DNA from: Agrococcus sp. SL85
GTDB lineage: Bacteria; Actinomycetota; Actinomycetes; Actinomycetales; Microbacteriaceae
NCBI RefSeq assembly: GCF_026625845.1
Contig: NZ_CP113066.1
Span: 2,170,001-2,234,000 of the forward strand
Reading direction: 5' to 3'
DNA: 64,000 nucleotides
Under the pieces are notes generated by a model, which worked only from the letters and a program-made list of their open reading frames with translations, was not told the origin of the DNA and made no database searches. Shown one piece after another: positions 8,673 to 17,668 of the stretch. The position numbers and the translations under genes were made by a program. Position 1 is the stretch's first letter, and every line of letters starts with the position of its first letter.

Positions 8673-9932
8673 CTACGAGGAGGGCTCCGAGGGTTCCGGA
8701 CCGCGTTGGTCGGCCTCCACAAACGCGGCGGCGATCCTCTGTGCGGTCGCCGCAACCTGCCACGGGCGCGCGTCGCGGTCGGCGAGCGCCTCGGCGACCG
8801 CGCCGGGGGTGGGCTCCACGCCGTCCCACGTGATGCGGCGCAGGACGTCGGGGGTCAGCAGGTTCTCCGCCGGCATCGAGAGCGCGCCCGCGACCTCCGC
8901 GACCGCGGCGCGTGCGCGCTGCAGGCGCGCATCGGCCTCGGGCTTGCGGCTCTTCCAGAAGCGCGGGGGCGGCGGCTCGTTCGAGGGCACGCGCAGGAGC
9001 GGCAGGTCCTCGGCGGCGCGGCCCGCCTCGATCGCCGCCCACCACCGGTCGAGGCTCCGCGCGGCTCGCGCGGCCCACGAAGTCGCGGCGGGCGGCGAGG
9101 CGCCCCTTGCTGTCGACGTCGGCCTGCGCGGCGATCAGCAGCGAGCGGTCGGGGATCAGGCGGCCCGGCGCGCGGTCGGTGTCGCGCGCGAGCGCGTCGC
9201 GCGCGAGCCACAGGCTCGCGGGCCACGGCGAGAGCGCCTGCGGTCGCGGATGCCGTGCAGGCCCGAGAGCCGGCGCCACGGCTCGGCGGCGGGCGGCTTC
9301 GGCTGCCGGGCGAGCGCGTACGCGAACTCCTCCTCGGCGATCTGCTCCTTGCCCTGCGCGGCGAGCTCCTCGGCGAGGGCGTCGCGGAGGTCGGGCAGCA
9401 CCTCGACGTCGAGCGCCGCGTACTCGAGCCAGGACTCGGGGATGGGGCGCTGCGACCAGTCGCTCGCGCCGTGCTCCTTGCGCAGGCGGAGGCCCCCGAG
9501 CCGCTCGGCGACGGCCGCGAGGCCGACGCGCTCGAAGCCCGCCAGGCGTGCGCCGAGCTCGGTGTCGAACAGGGTCGCGGGCTCCAGGCCCACCTCGCGC
9601 AGGCACGGGAGGTCCTGGCTGGCCGCGTGGATGATCCACTCCTCGTCGCCGATCGCCTCCTGCAGGGGCGAGAGGTCGTCGATCGCGATCGGGTCGACGA
9701 GCGCCGTGCCGGCGCCGCGCCGGTGGAGCTGCACGAGGTACGCGCGGGAGGAGTAGCGGAAGCCGTTGGCGCGCTCGGCGTCGACCGCGACCGGCCCGAC
9801 GCCGGCGGCGAGCCGGTCGGCGGCGGCGCGGAGCGTCGCGGCGTCCTCGATGACCTCGAGCGGGCCGACGGCGACGGCGTCGCGCAGGTCGGTGCGCGGC
9901 TCGGCGGCCGCGGCGGCATCGCGCTCAACCAC
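8673..9932 (-). pseudogene. rnd: Ribonuclease D (HRDC-domain 3'-5' exonuclease), multiply frameshifted as sequenced
   Basis: RNase D trims the 3' ends of structured RNAs such as tRNA precursors. The 5' segment (GTG 9932) has the DEDD exonuclease domain: GPVAVDAERANGFRY carries the first acidic pair, HAASQDLPCLREVG the next Asp, and ESWLEYAALDVEVLPDLRD the last. HRDC-like segments follow in two other frames (LWLARDALARDTDRAPGRLI and RFWKSRKPEADARLQRAR). Three two-base losses explain the frame changes: one within 9231-9242, one at AGGCT 9212-9216 and one at AGGCT 9052-9056. The repaired protein is about 421 residues, normal for actinobacterial RNase D. Its start overlaps the stop of the DUF3000 gene by 8 nt. 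Confidence 0.8.
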
Positions 9933-10521
9933 GCGTGCGCCTCCTGGCGTCGAGCCCCGTGGCGCCCGGCTGCACCGACAGGCCGGCGATCGCGCACAGC
10001 AGGTCGGTCCAGGCCGTCAGGTGCGCGCCGAAGTCGGCGCCCACGGGCGTCCACGATGCGCGCAGCTCGATCTGGGCGCCCTCGCCCTGGGCGGCGAGCT
10101 CGCCGAAGCCGTTCGAGAGGATGCGCGTCGCGGTGCCCGACTCCGAGTGGTGCTCGGCGCCGCGCTGGTCGAGCGCCTCGGTGAGGTAGGTCCAGGTCAC
10201 CTCGGCCAGGAACGGGTCGACGCCGATCTCCGGATCCTGCGAGGCCTGCGTGAACGAGACGATGCGGAAGTCGCCGCCCCAGGCCTCGGGCTCCTCCGGG
10301 TCGTGCATGAGGATGAAGCGGCCCGTGCCGAGGTCGGAGTCGCGGCCGTGCTCGGGCGCGCCGACGTCGGCGGCGATGGCGAAGGACCACGGGGCGATGC
10401 GGCCGGGCGCCGGGATCTCGCGCACCGAGAGCTCGGGGCGCAGCTCGGCGCGCCGCAGCTGCTCGATCGCCGCCCGGAAGGCCTCGGGCACCGGGGCGGG
10501 CGCTGCACTGCTCGTGTCCAC
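9925..10521 (-). CDS. DUF3000 domain-containing protein
   Basis: This is a conserved actinobacterial protein of unknown function, 198 residues, matching DUF3000 in length and blocks (LRPELSVREIPAPGRIAPWS, FILMHDPEEPEAWGG, VDPFLAEVTWTYLTEAL, GASWTPV-like ending). It has no signal peptide or membrane helix and is presumably cytosolic. It is the first gene of a pair with RNase D, an arrangement common in Microbacteriaceae and relatives, which suggests but does not prove a link to RNA processing. The start GTG 10521 has a TAGTCT hexamer ending 6 nt upstream, overlapping the promoter of the divergent hydrolase gene. Confidence 0.85.
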   Translation of the reverse strand: MDTSSAAPAPVPEAFRAAIEQLRRAELRPELSVREIPAPGRIAPWSFAIAADVGAPEHGRDSDLGTGRFILMHDPEEPEAWGGDFRIVSFTQASQDPEIGVDPFLAEVTWTYLTEALDQRGAEHHSESGTATRILSNGFGELAAQGEGAQIELRASWTPVGADFGAHLTAWTDLLCAIAGLSVQPGATGLDARRRTRG

Positions 10522-10527
10522 CTCGCA

Positions 10528-10537
10528 AGACTACGAT
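10528..10537. promoter_or_regulatory. Overlapping divergent -10 elements (TAGTCT minus, TACGAT plus)
   Basis: AGACTA at 10528-10533 is the minus-strand hexamer TAGTCT for the DUF3000 gene (6 nt from its GTG). TACGAT at 10532-10537 is the plus-strand hexamer for the hydrolase (7 nt from its GTG). They share two bases inside a gap of only 23 bp, so both transcripts should be leaderless and the two promoters mutually exclusive. Confidence 0.55.
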
Positions 10538-10544
10538 CACGGGC

Positions 10545-11711
10545 GTGTCGAGACCTCCCAGGCGCGCGGCGCGCCGCGGCGCGGCGCGGCCCGCGCTCGT
10601 CGCCGGCGGCGTGCTGCTCGGCGGCGCCGCGCTGGCCGTGACCGCGGCGTCGGCCGCGCTCGCCTCCATGCTCGTGACGCCGCCGCGCGACCAGCGCGAC
10701 GACATCCGCGTGCTCGGCCTCGACGCCCGCGGCGTGCGGCTCGGGCGCACGCCCGACACGGGCCTCCCCGGCACCTACGCGCTGTGGGTGGGGGAGCGCA
10801 TCGCGGTGCTCGGCGAGGTCGTGGCACAGGATGCCGCGTCGGTGGTGCGCGCCGTCGACGAGGAGGCGCGGGGCATCCTCGCCGGCGTCGCGAGCGCCCG
10901 GTGGTCGGGCTACGCCCTCCATCGCCCCGAGGACGTCGACGCAGCCGTCGAGCACGTGGCGGTGCCGACGGAGCTCGGGCCGGCGCCCGCGTGGATCCTG
11001 GGCGACCAGTCGGCCACGACCTGGTGCATCCAGGTGCACGGGCGCGGCGTCACCCGCCGCGAGACGCTGCGCGGCATGCCGCTCATGCTCGAGCGCGGCA
11101 TCCCCTGCATCGCCGTGTCGTACCGGAACGACGGCGAGGCGCCCGCGAGCGGCGACGGCAAGCTGCGCCTCGGCCTCGACGAGTGGCGCGACGTGGAGGC
11201 CGCGATCGACCTCGCGCTCGAGCGCGGCGCCCGGCGCATCGTGCTCATGGGTTGGTCGATGGGTGGGCAGATCGCGCTGCAGGTCGCGCGCCGCTCGCGC
11301 CACCGCCGCGCCATCGCGGGCCTCGTGCTCGACTCGCCCGTCGTCGGCTGGGCGCCGACGCTGCGGCTGCAGGTCGCGCTCGTCAAGGCGCCCGCCTGGC
11401 TCGTCGACACCGCGGTCGGGCTGCTCGAGTCGCCCGCGGCCGTCCTGAGCGGCGGGCGCAGCCTCGACTTCGACGAGCTCGACAACGTGCTCCACGCCGA
11501 CGCGCTCTCGCAGCCCGTGCTGCTGCTGCACTCCGCCGACGACGGCTACGTGCCGCCGGACGCCTCCCGCGAGCTCGCCGCGGCGCGGCCTGACATCGTG
11601 GACTACCGGGAGTGGACGACCGCGCGGCACACGAAGCTCTGGAACCTCGATCGCGGCCGCTACGAGGCCGAGGTCGGCGCGTGGGTCGACCGGCTCCTGC
11701 AGCGGGCCTAG
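10545..11711 (+). CDS. Membrane-anchored alpha/beta hydrolase
   Basis: A 388-residue protein with a basic N-terminus followed by one hydrophobic segment (about residues 18-44), so probably membrane-anchored or exported. The hydrolase domain follows: VHGRGVTRRE near the oxyanion strand, the nucleophile elbow GWSMGG (GxSxG) after RRIVLM, LDSPVVGW, the acid LLHSADDGYVPPD, and the His in TTARHTKLWN. This order Ser-Asp-His is the standard triad of prolyl-oligopeptidase-like or acyl hydrolases. The substrate is unknown. It is transcribed divergently from DUF3000, and its stop overlaps that of the convergent sufE by two to three bases. Confidence 0.85.
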   Translation: MSRPPRRAARRGAARPALVAGGVLLGGAALAVTAASAALASMLVTPPRDQRDDIRVLGLDARGVRLGRTPDTGLPGTYALWVGERIAVLGEVVAQDAASVVRAVDEEARGILAGVASARWSGYALHRPEDVDAAVEHVAVPTELGPAPAWILGDQSATTWCIQVHGRGVTRRETLRGMPLMLERGIPCIAVSYRNDGEAPASGDGKLRLGLDEWRDVEAAIDLALERGARRIVLMGWSMGGQIALQVARRSRHRRAIAGLVLDSPVVGWAPTLRLQVALVKAPAWLVDTAVGLLESPAAVLSGGRSLDFDELDNVLHADALSQPVLLLHSADDGYVPPDASRELAAARPDIVDYREWTTARHTKLWNLDRGRYEAEVGAWVDRLLQRA

Positions 11712-12160
11712 GCGCTCGGCTCGGCCCGCTCGGCGAGCCGCTCGCGCACCTGGCGCTGGATGCGGCCGAGCATGCCGGCCATGCCGCGCAGGCGCAGCGG
11801 CGAGACCGCGCGGTCGAGCCCGAGGAGGCGCGGCATGTCGGCGGGCACCGCGAGGGCCTCCTCGGGGCTCGCCCCCTCGAGCCCCTGCACGAGGATCGAG
11901 GCGAAGCCGCGCGTCGTCGGCGCCTCCTCGGGCGCCGTCGCGAAGACGCGCACGGCCTCGTCGGCCTCGACGAAGAGGAACACGGGGGACTGGCACTCCG
12001 CGACCCGCTCGAGGAGGTCGGGGTGGTCCGCGTAGCGCGGCGGGAGCGCCGGCAGCTCGTCGGCGAACTCGAGCAGCAGCTGCAGGCGGTCGGGCTCCGC
12101 GATCGCCTGGAAGTCGTCGACCGCGCGCCGCAGGCCCGGCGTGAGCCCGTCGACGCTCAT
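11708..12160 (-). CDS. sufE: SufE family Fe-S cluster assembly / sulfur-acceptor protein
   Basis: A 150-residue SufE-like protein, which accepts persulfide sulfur from a cysteine desulfurase and helps Fe-S cluster assembly. Recognisable blocks are [28 protein letters not shown] (the Cys of ECQSPV is the persulfide acceptor), [15 protein letters not shown] and [12 protein letters not shown]. The start ATG 12160 forms an ATGA overlap with the stop of the sulfurtransferase gene upstream. This pairing of a thiosulfate/mercaptopyruvate sulfurtransferase with sufE is common in actinobacteria and implies sulfur relay between the products. Confidence 0.9.
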   Translation of the reverse strand: MSVDGLTPGLRRAVDDFQAIAEPDRLQLLLEFADELPALPPRYADHPDLLERVAECQSPVFLFVEADEAVRVFATAPEEAPTTRGFASILVQGLEGASPEEALAVPADMPRLLGLDRAVSPLRLRGMAGMLGRIQRQVRERLAERAEPSA

Positions 12161-13100
12161 CGGCGCGACGCCCACGAGCCCGCGGGCACCTCGCCGGGCT
12201 CCGCGCCCTGCACGATCGGCACGCCGACGAGCGAGCCCCACTCGGTCCACGAGCCGTCGTAGTTGCGCACGCGCGGCAGGCCCAGCAGGTGGGTCAGCAC
12301 GAACCAGGTGTGGCTCGAGCGCTCGCCGATGCGGCAGTAGGCGATGACGTCGTCGGCGCCGCGGAGGCCCGCGCCGTCGAGGTAGACGGCCTCCAGCTCG
12401 GCCCGGGAGCGGAAGCGGCCGTCCTCCTGGACGGCCCTGCCCCACGGCACGCTCTGCGCCGTCGGGATGTGCCCGGCGCGCAGCGCCCCTCCTCGGGGTA
12501 GGCGGGCGCGGTCGTCCGCTCGCCCGAGAACTCCTCCGGGCTGCGCACGTCGACGAGCGGGCCGGTGCCCAGGTGGGCGAGCACGTCGTCGCGGAACGCG
12601 CGGAGCGTGCGGTCGTCGCGCTCGACGACGGGGTAGTCGACCGCCGCGCGCGACGGGCGGTCGCGCGTGAGCTCGCGGCCCTCCGCGATCCACGCGTCGC
12701 GGCCGCCGTCCATGATCCGGACGTCCTCGTGGCCGTGCAGCGAGAGCACCCACAGCGCGTAGGTCGCCCACCAGTTGGCCTTGTCGCCGTAGAGCACGAC
12801 CGTCGTCGACCGATCGATGCCGCGCTCGCCCATCAGGCGCGCGAAGGCCTCCGGGGCCACGTAGTCCCGCAGCACGGGATCGTTGAGGTCGGTGTGCCAG
12901 TCGAGCTTCGCCGCGCCGGGGATGTGGCCGACCTCGTAGAGCAGCACGTCCTCGTCGGACTCGAGCACGACGACCGAGGGGTCGTCGAGGTGCGCAGCGA
13001 CCCACTCGGTCGACACGAGGCGCTCGGGCGCCGCGTACTGCGCGAAGCGCTCGGCGTCGGCGCGGTCGATGGCGGGGATCTCGTCGCTGGTTCGGCTCAC
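12157..13100 (-). pseudogene. sseA: Thiosulfate/3-mercaptopyruvate sulfurtransferase, single-base frameshift as sequenced near 12487
   Basis: A two-domain rhodanese of about 314 residues when repaired. The inactive N-terminal domain has [20 protein letters not shown] and [20 protein letters not shown] (Asp-Lys in place of the loop Cys). The C-terminal domain has [26 protein letters not shown] and the active-site loop [13 protein letters not shown] with its Cys. The frame changes by one base at the run of four C at 12486-12489 (G on the coding strand). Adding one base there gives [11 protein letters not shown]. This is a homopolymer-type indel, unlike the two-base losses elsewhere. The gene overlaps sufE by ATGA and has AGGAG upstream of GTG 13100. 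Confidence 0.82.
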
Positions 13101-13237
13101 TGCTGCTCCTCGGACGCCGCGGCCGCACCCCGGCGGGGGCGGAGCGGCGCGTCACTAGGCTTCTGGAGGGGGAACGCCATCCTCCCACCGAACCTTCCAC
13201 CGACGCCCGCCGCGCGCGGGCGACCCGAGGAGCCCGC

Positions 13238-14239
13238 ATGCCTGCACCGATCTCGCTCGTGGAGCGCAGCCCCGAGGCCAGCGCCGAGCAGATCGTCGCC
13301 AGCCTGAAGCCGCCGCGCCAGTTCGACGCCGCGACCTTCGAGAGCTACCGGCCGGACCCGGCGCACCCCTCGCAGCAGGAGGCGCTCGAGCGCATGCAGG
13401 GCGTCGTGGACGCCTGGGAGGCGCCGAAGCGGCGGCTGTTCCGGAAGGCGCCGGAGACCAAGCCCGGCATCTACCTCGACGGCGGCTTCGGCGTCGGCAA
13501 GACGCACCTGCTCGCCTCGCTCTGGAAGGCGATGCCCGGCCCGAAGTACTTCGGCACCTTCATCGAGTACACGGCGCTCGTGGGCGCGCTCGGCTACGCC
13601 GAGACCGTGCAGCAGCTGCGCGGGGCGCGCATCGTCTGCATCGACGAGTTCGAGCTCGACGACCCGGGCGACACGATGGTCATGACCCGGCTGCTCGGCG
13701 AGCTCGCCGAGGGCGGCACGAAGCTCGCCGCCACCTCGAACACGCCGCCGAACGCCCTCGGCGAGGGCCGCTTCGCCGCCGCCGACTTCCTGCGCGAGAT
13801 CCAGGCGATCGCCGACCGCTTCGACATCCTGCGCATCGACGGCGACGACTACCGGCACCGCGACGTCTCGGGGCACGCGCCCGTGCTCACCGAGGCGGAG
13901 ATCGACGCGGAGCTCGCGCGCTTCGACGGCACGGTCGCGCTCGACTCCTTCGACGACCTCGTCGCGCACCTGACGCGCGTGCACCCCTCGCGCTACGTGG
14001 GCCTCGTGCAGGGCGTGCGGGCGCTCGGCCTCCGCGACGTGCGCACCCTCCAGGACCAGAACGACGCGCTGCGCCTCGTCGCGCTCGTCGACCGCCTCTA
14101 CGACCAGCAGGTGGCGCTGCGCGGCTCGGGCACGAGCCTCGACCGCGTCTTCGGCGAGGAGATGCTGGGCGGCGGCTACCGCAAGAAGTACCTGCGCGCG
14201 ATCTCGCGCCTCATGGCGCTCGCGGGCGAGCAGCCCTGA
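13238..14239 (+). CDS. zapE: Cell division protein ZapE (AFG1-like AAA+ ATPase)
   Basis: A 333-residue P-loop ATPase of the ZapE/AFG1 family, implicated in cell division and protein quality control at the membrane. It has Walker [10 protein letters not shown] in [19 protein letters not shown] (near residue 87), Walker [13 protein letters not shown], sensor-like [17 protein letters not shown], and the family block [20 protein letters not shown] followed by YRHRD. The start ATG 13238 is supported by GAGGAG about 5 nt upstream. A TAGGCT hexamer at 13156-13161 could start a transcript with a leader of about 70 nt. It is convergent with nhaA. Confidence 0.93.
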   Translation: MPAPISLVERSPEASAEQIVASLKPPRQFDAATFESYRPDPAHPSQQEALERMQGVVDAWEAPKRRLFRKAPETKPGIYLDGGFGVGKTHLLASLWKAMPGPKYFGTFIEYTALVGALGYAETVQQLRGARIVCIDEFELDDPGDTMVMTRLLGELAEGGTKLAATSNTPPNALGEGRFAAADFLREIQAIADRFDILRIDGDDYRHRDVSGHAPVLTEAEIDAELARFDGTVALDSFDDLVAHLTRVHPSRYVGLVQGVRALGLRDVRTLQDQNDALRLVALVDRLYDQQVALRGSGTSLDRVFGEEMLGGGYRKKYLRAISRLMALAGEQP

Positions 14240-14300
14240 CGGCCGCGCAGCCCTGACAGGCCCGCAGCCCCGACGGGCGGCCGACCGGGAGCCCTCCGCC

Positions 14301-15500
<1,200 letters not shown>

Positions 15501-15506
15501 CGGTCA

Positions 15507-15512
15507 ATCCTG
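15507..15512 (-). promoter_or_regulatory. -10 element CAGGAT (minus strand) for nhaA
   Basis: CAGGAT on the minus strand ends 6 nt before the nhaA GTG. No ribosome-binding site lies in between. Confidence 0.4.
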
Positions 15513-15560
15513 GCACCGCGGCGGATGCCGGGCGTGCGCCCCGCATGTCCGCAGCCGCCC

Positions 15561-15607
15561 GTAACGCGCCCGAAACCTGGATCGCTCCTTCGTAACGGTC
15601 TCGAAAC
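15561..15607 (+). promoter_or_regulatory. Two tandem GlnR-type boxes upstream of amt
   Basis: GTAACGCGCCCGAAAC (15561-15576) and GTAACGGTCTCGAAAC (15592-15607) both match the actinobacterial GlnR half-site pair GTnAC-n6-GAAAC exactly. Their starts are 31 bp apart, about three helical turns, so both lie on one DNA face. They lie 82-128 bp before the amt start codon, as expected for nitrogen control by the OmpR-type regulator GlnR. Confidence 0.8.
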
Positions 15608-15688
15608 GCGAGGGCACCGGCAGGGGCAACATCGCCGCGTCATCCTCGAGAGCAGTCCCTTCCGGATCACCCCCAAGGAGCACCTCCC

Positions 15689-16915
15689 ATGGATGCAGGC
15701 AGCATCGCCTTCGGCGTCGCGGCAACGGCCCTCGTGCTGTTCATGACGCCCGGTCTGGCGTTCTTCTACGGCGGCCTCGTGCGCGCCAAGAGCGTCATCA
15801 GCATGATGATGATGTCGTTCGGGGCGCTCGGCCTCGTCGGCACCCTCTGGATCCTCTACGGCTACAACATGTCGGCCGTCGAGTCCCCCTTCGCCTTCTC
15901 GGGCAACCCCTTCAGCGACCTCGGCCTCGCAGCCCTCTCGGCGGGCGAGAGCGCGAACACCGACCTCGTCGGCGTCGCCTACGGCTCGACCTTCGCCATC
16001 ATCACCGTGGCGCTCATCTCCGGCGCCATCGCGGACCGCGCGAAGTTCGGCGCCTGGATGCTCTTCGCGGGCGTCTTCGCGACGGTCGGCTACTTCCCGA
16101 TCGCCGCGTGGGTCTGGGGCGGGGGCTGGGTGTACAGCCTCGGCGACCTCATGGGCCTCCCGGCCGTCATCGACTACGCGGGCGGCACCGCCGTGCACAT
16201 CAACGCGGGTGCTGCGGCGCTGGCCCTCGCGTTCGTCCTCGGCAAGCGCATCGGCTTCACGAAGGGCTCGCACAAGCCCCACAACGTGCCGTTCGTGATG
16301 CTGGGAGCCGCGATCCTGTGGTTCGGCTGGTTCGGCTTCAACGTGGGCGCGGAGTGGCTCAACGAGCTCGGCAACGCCGGCCTCATCACGCTCAACACCA
16401 TCGGCGCCACGGCTGCGGCGGTCATCGCCTGGCTCGTCGTCGAGAAGGTGAAGGACGGCAAGCCCACCGCCGTCGGCGCCGCCTCGGGCGCCGTCGCGGG
16501 CCTCGTCGCCATCACCCCGGCATGCGCCAACCTCACGCCCGGCTGGGCGCTGCTCCTCGGCGTCGTCGCCGGCGCGGTCTGCGCGCTCGCGATCGAGCTG
16601 AAGTTCAAGTGGGGCTTCGACGACTCGCTCGACGTCGTGGGCATCCACCTCGTCGGCGGCCTCATCGGCACGCTCTACCTGGGCTTCTTCGCCACCGACA
16701 CCGGCCTCCTGCTCGGCGGCGGCATCGGGCAGCTCGTGGTCCAGGTCATCGCGGCGCTCGGTGTCATGGCCTACGCCTTCGTGGTCGCGTTCGTCATCGG
16801 CTTCGCGATCGAGAAGACCATGGGCTTCCGCGTCAAGAACGAGGACGAGCTGGCCGGCGTCGACTCGACGATCCACGGCGAGGAGGCGTACGCCTACGAG
16901 CTCGACCGCGTCTGA
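15689..16915 (+). CDS. amt: Ammonium transporter (Amt family)
   Basis: A 408-residue ammonium channel with eleven or so membrane helices. Landmarks are LVLFMTPGLAFFYGGLVR, the central GGTAVHINAGAAALALA with the first pore His, and DVVGIHLVGGLIGTL with the second pore His. The cytoplasmic tail is short and acidic (DELAGVDSTIHGEEAYAYEL). The start ATG 15689 has AAGGAG 8 nt upstream. Unlike many actinobacterial amt genes it is not followed by glnK and glnD: a strong hairpin follows and the next gene is convergent. Two GlnR-type boxes upstream predict induction under nitrogen limitation. Confidence 0.96.
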   Translation: MDAGSIAFGVAATALVLFMTPGLAFFYGGLVRAKSVISMMMMSFGALGLVGTLWILYGYNMSAVESPFAFSGNPFSDLGLAALSAGESANTDLVGVAYGSTFAIITVALISGAIADRAKFGAWMLFAGVFATVGYFPIAAWVWGGGWVYSLGDLMGLPAVIDYAGGTAVHINAGAAALALAFVLGKRIGFTKGSHKPHNVPFVMLGAAILWFGWFGFNVGAEWLNELGNAGLITLNTIGATAAAVIAWLVVEKVKDGKPTAVGAASGAVAGLVAITPACANLTPGWALLLGVVAGAVCALAIELKFKWGFDDSLDVVGIHLVGGLIGTLYLGFFATDTGLLLGGGIGQLVVQVIAALGVMAYAFVVAFVIGFAIEKTMGFRVKNEDELAGVDSTIHGEEAYAYELDRV

Positions 16916-16934
16916 CGCGATCCAGCACCGCAGC

Positions 16935-16960
16935 GGGGGCCCGGCGCACGCCGGGCCCCC
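16935..16960. terminator. Bidirectional hairpin terminator between amt and the SDR gene
   Basis: GGGGGCCCGGC (16935-16945) and GCCGGGCCCCC (16950-16960) form a perfect 11-bp stem with a 4-nt loop. It sits between convergent stops at 16915 and 16979. No T-run follows, as is usual for high-GC actinobacteria. Confidence 0.8.
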
Positions 16961-16978
16961 GTCGCGTGCGCGCAGCGG

Positions 16979-17656
16979 CTACACCGACACGACGCCCCGC
17001 ACGCGGTGGCCGACCGCGACGGCCTCGCTCGAGATCGCGTTGGCGGGGGAGAGGAGGAAGACCACGAGGCGCGCGACCTGCTCGGGGCTCGACTCGCCCG
17101 GACGACCGTGCTCGACCTGGGACGCGGGGGACGCGACGACGGGGCCGGGATCGACGACGTTCACCGCGACGCCCGTGCCGGCGAGCTCGTCCGCGAGCGA
17201 CTGCGCGGCGATCGTGACCCCCGCGTTCCGCACCGCCGCGGTGATGCTGCCGCTCAGCCTCGCGTTCTGGCCGCTGACGCCGACGATGCGGCCGGTTCCC
17301 GCCTCGCGCATCGCCGGCACGACCGCGTTCGCCACCCGCAGGAACGTCATGGCCTTGGCCTCGAACGCCTGCGCCACCTGCTCCGGATCGCCGGCGCGCG
17401 CGGGGTCGAGCGTCTGCGCGGGCGGCGCGGCCGTGACGACGAGCCCGTCGATGCGGCCGTGGTCGGCGAGCACGCGCGCGACGGCGGCGTCGACCGAGGC
17501 GGGATCGGCGCCGTCGAGGCGCACGTCGGCGCCCTCGCCGCGCGCTGCGGCGACGACGACGGCGCCCTCGGCGCGGAGGAGGTCGCCGACGGCGCGGCCG
17601 ATGAGGCCGGTGCCGCCGACGACGAGGATGACGCGGTCCGCGAGCTGGAGGTCCAT
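16979..17656 (-). CDS. SDR-fold protein lacking the YxxxK catalytic pair
   Basis: A 225-residue short-chain dehydrogenase/reductase fold: nucleotide-binding VILVVGGTGLIGRAVGDLL at the N-terminus, DVRLDGADP (adenine-pocket acid), IDGLVVTAAPP in the NAAG-like position, and VAVNVVDPGPV after the active site. Where a classical SDR has Ser, then Tyr-x-x-x-Lys, this one reads GVSGQNARLSGSITAAVRNA, with no Tyr and Arg instead of Lys. It may therefore be a regulatory or atypical NAD(P)-binding protein. It is downstream of an aldo/keto reductase on the same strand with a 9-bp gap. Confidence 0.8.
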   Translation of the reverse strand: MDLQLADRVILVVGGTGLIGRAVGDLLRAEGAVVVAAARGEGADVRLDGADPASVDAAVARVLADHGRIDGLVVTAAPPAQTLDPARAGDPEQVAQAFEAKAMTFLRVANAVVPAMREAGTGRIVGVSGQNARLSGSITAAVRNAGVTIAAQSLADELAGTGVAVNVVDPGPVVASPASQVEHGRPGESSPEQVARLVVFLLSPANAISSEAVAVGHRVRGVVSV

Positions 17657-17662
17657 GGCGCG

Positions 17663-17668
17663 ACGCTA
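17663..17668 (-). promoter_or_regulatory. -10 element TAGCGT (minus strand) for the SDR gene, inside the upstream stop codon
   Basis: TAGCGT on the minus strand begins with the TAG stop of the aldo/keto reductase and ends 6 nt before ATG 17656. Confidence 0.4.

Noticed and set aside
14240..14300. A terminator between convergent zapE and nhaA
   Set aside because: The gap is GC-rich with repeated GCAGCCC words, but I could not find a continuous stem of convincing length.
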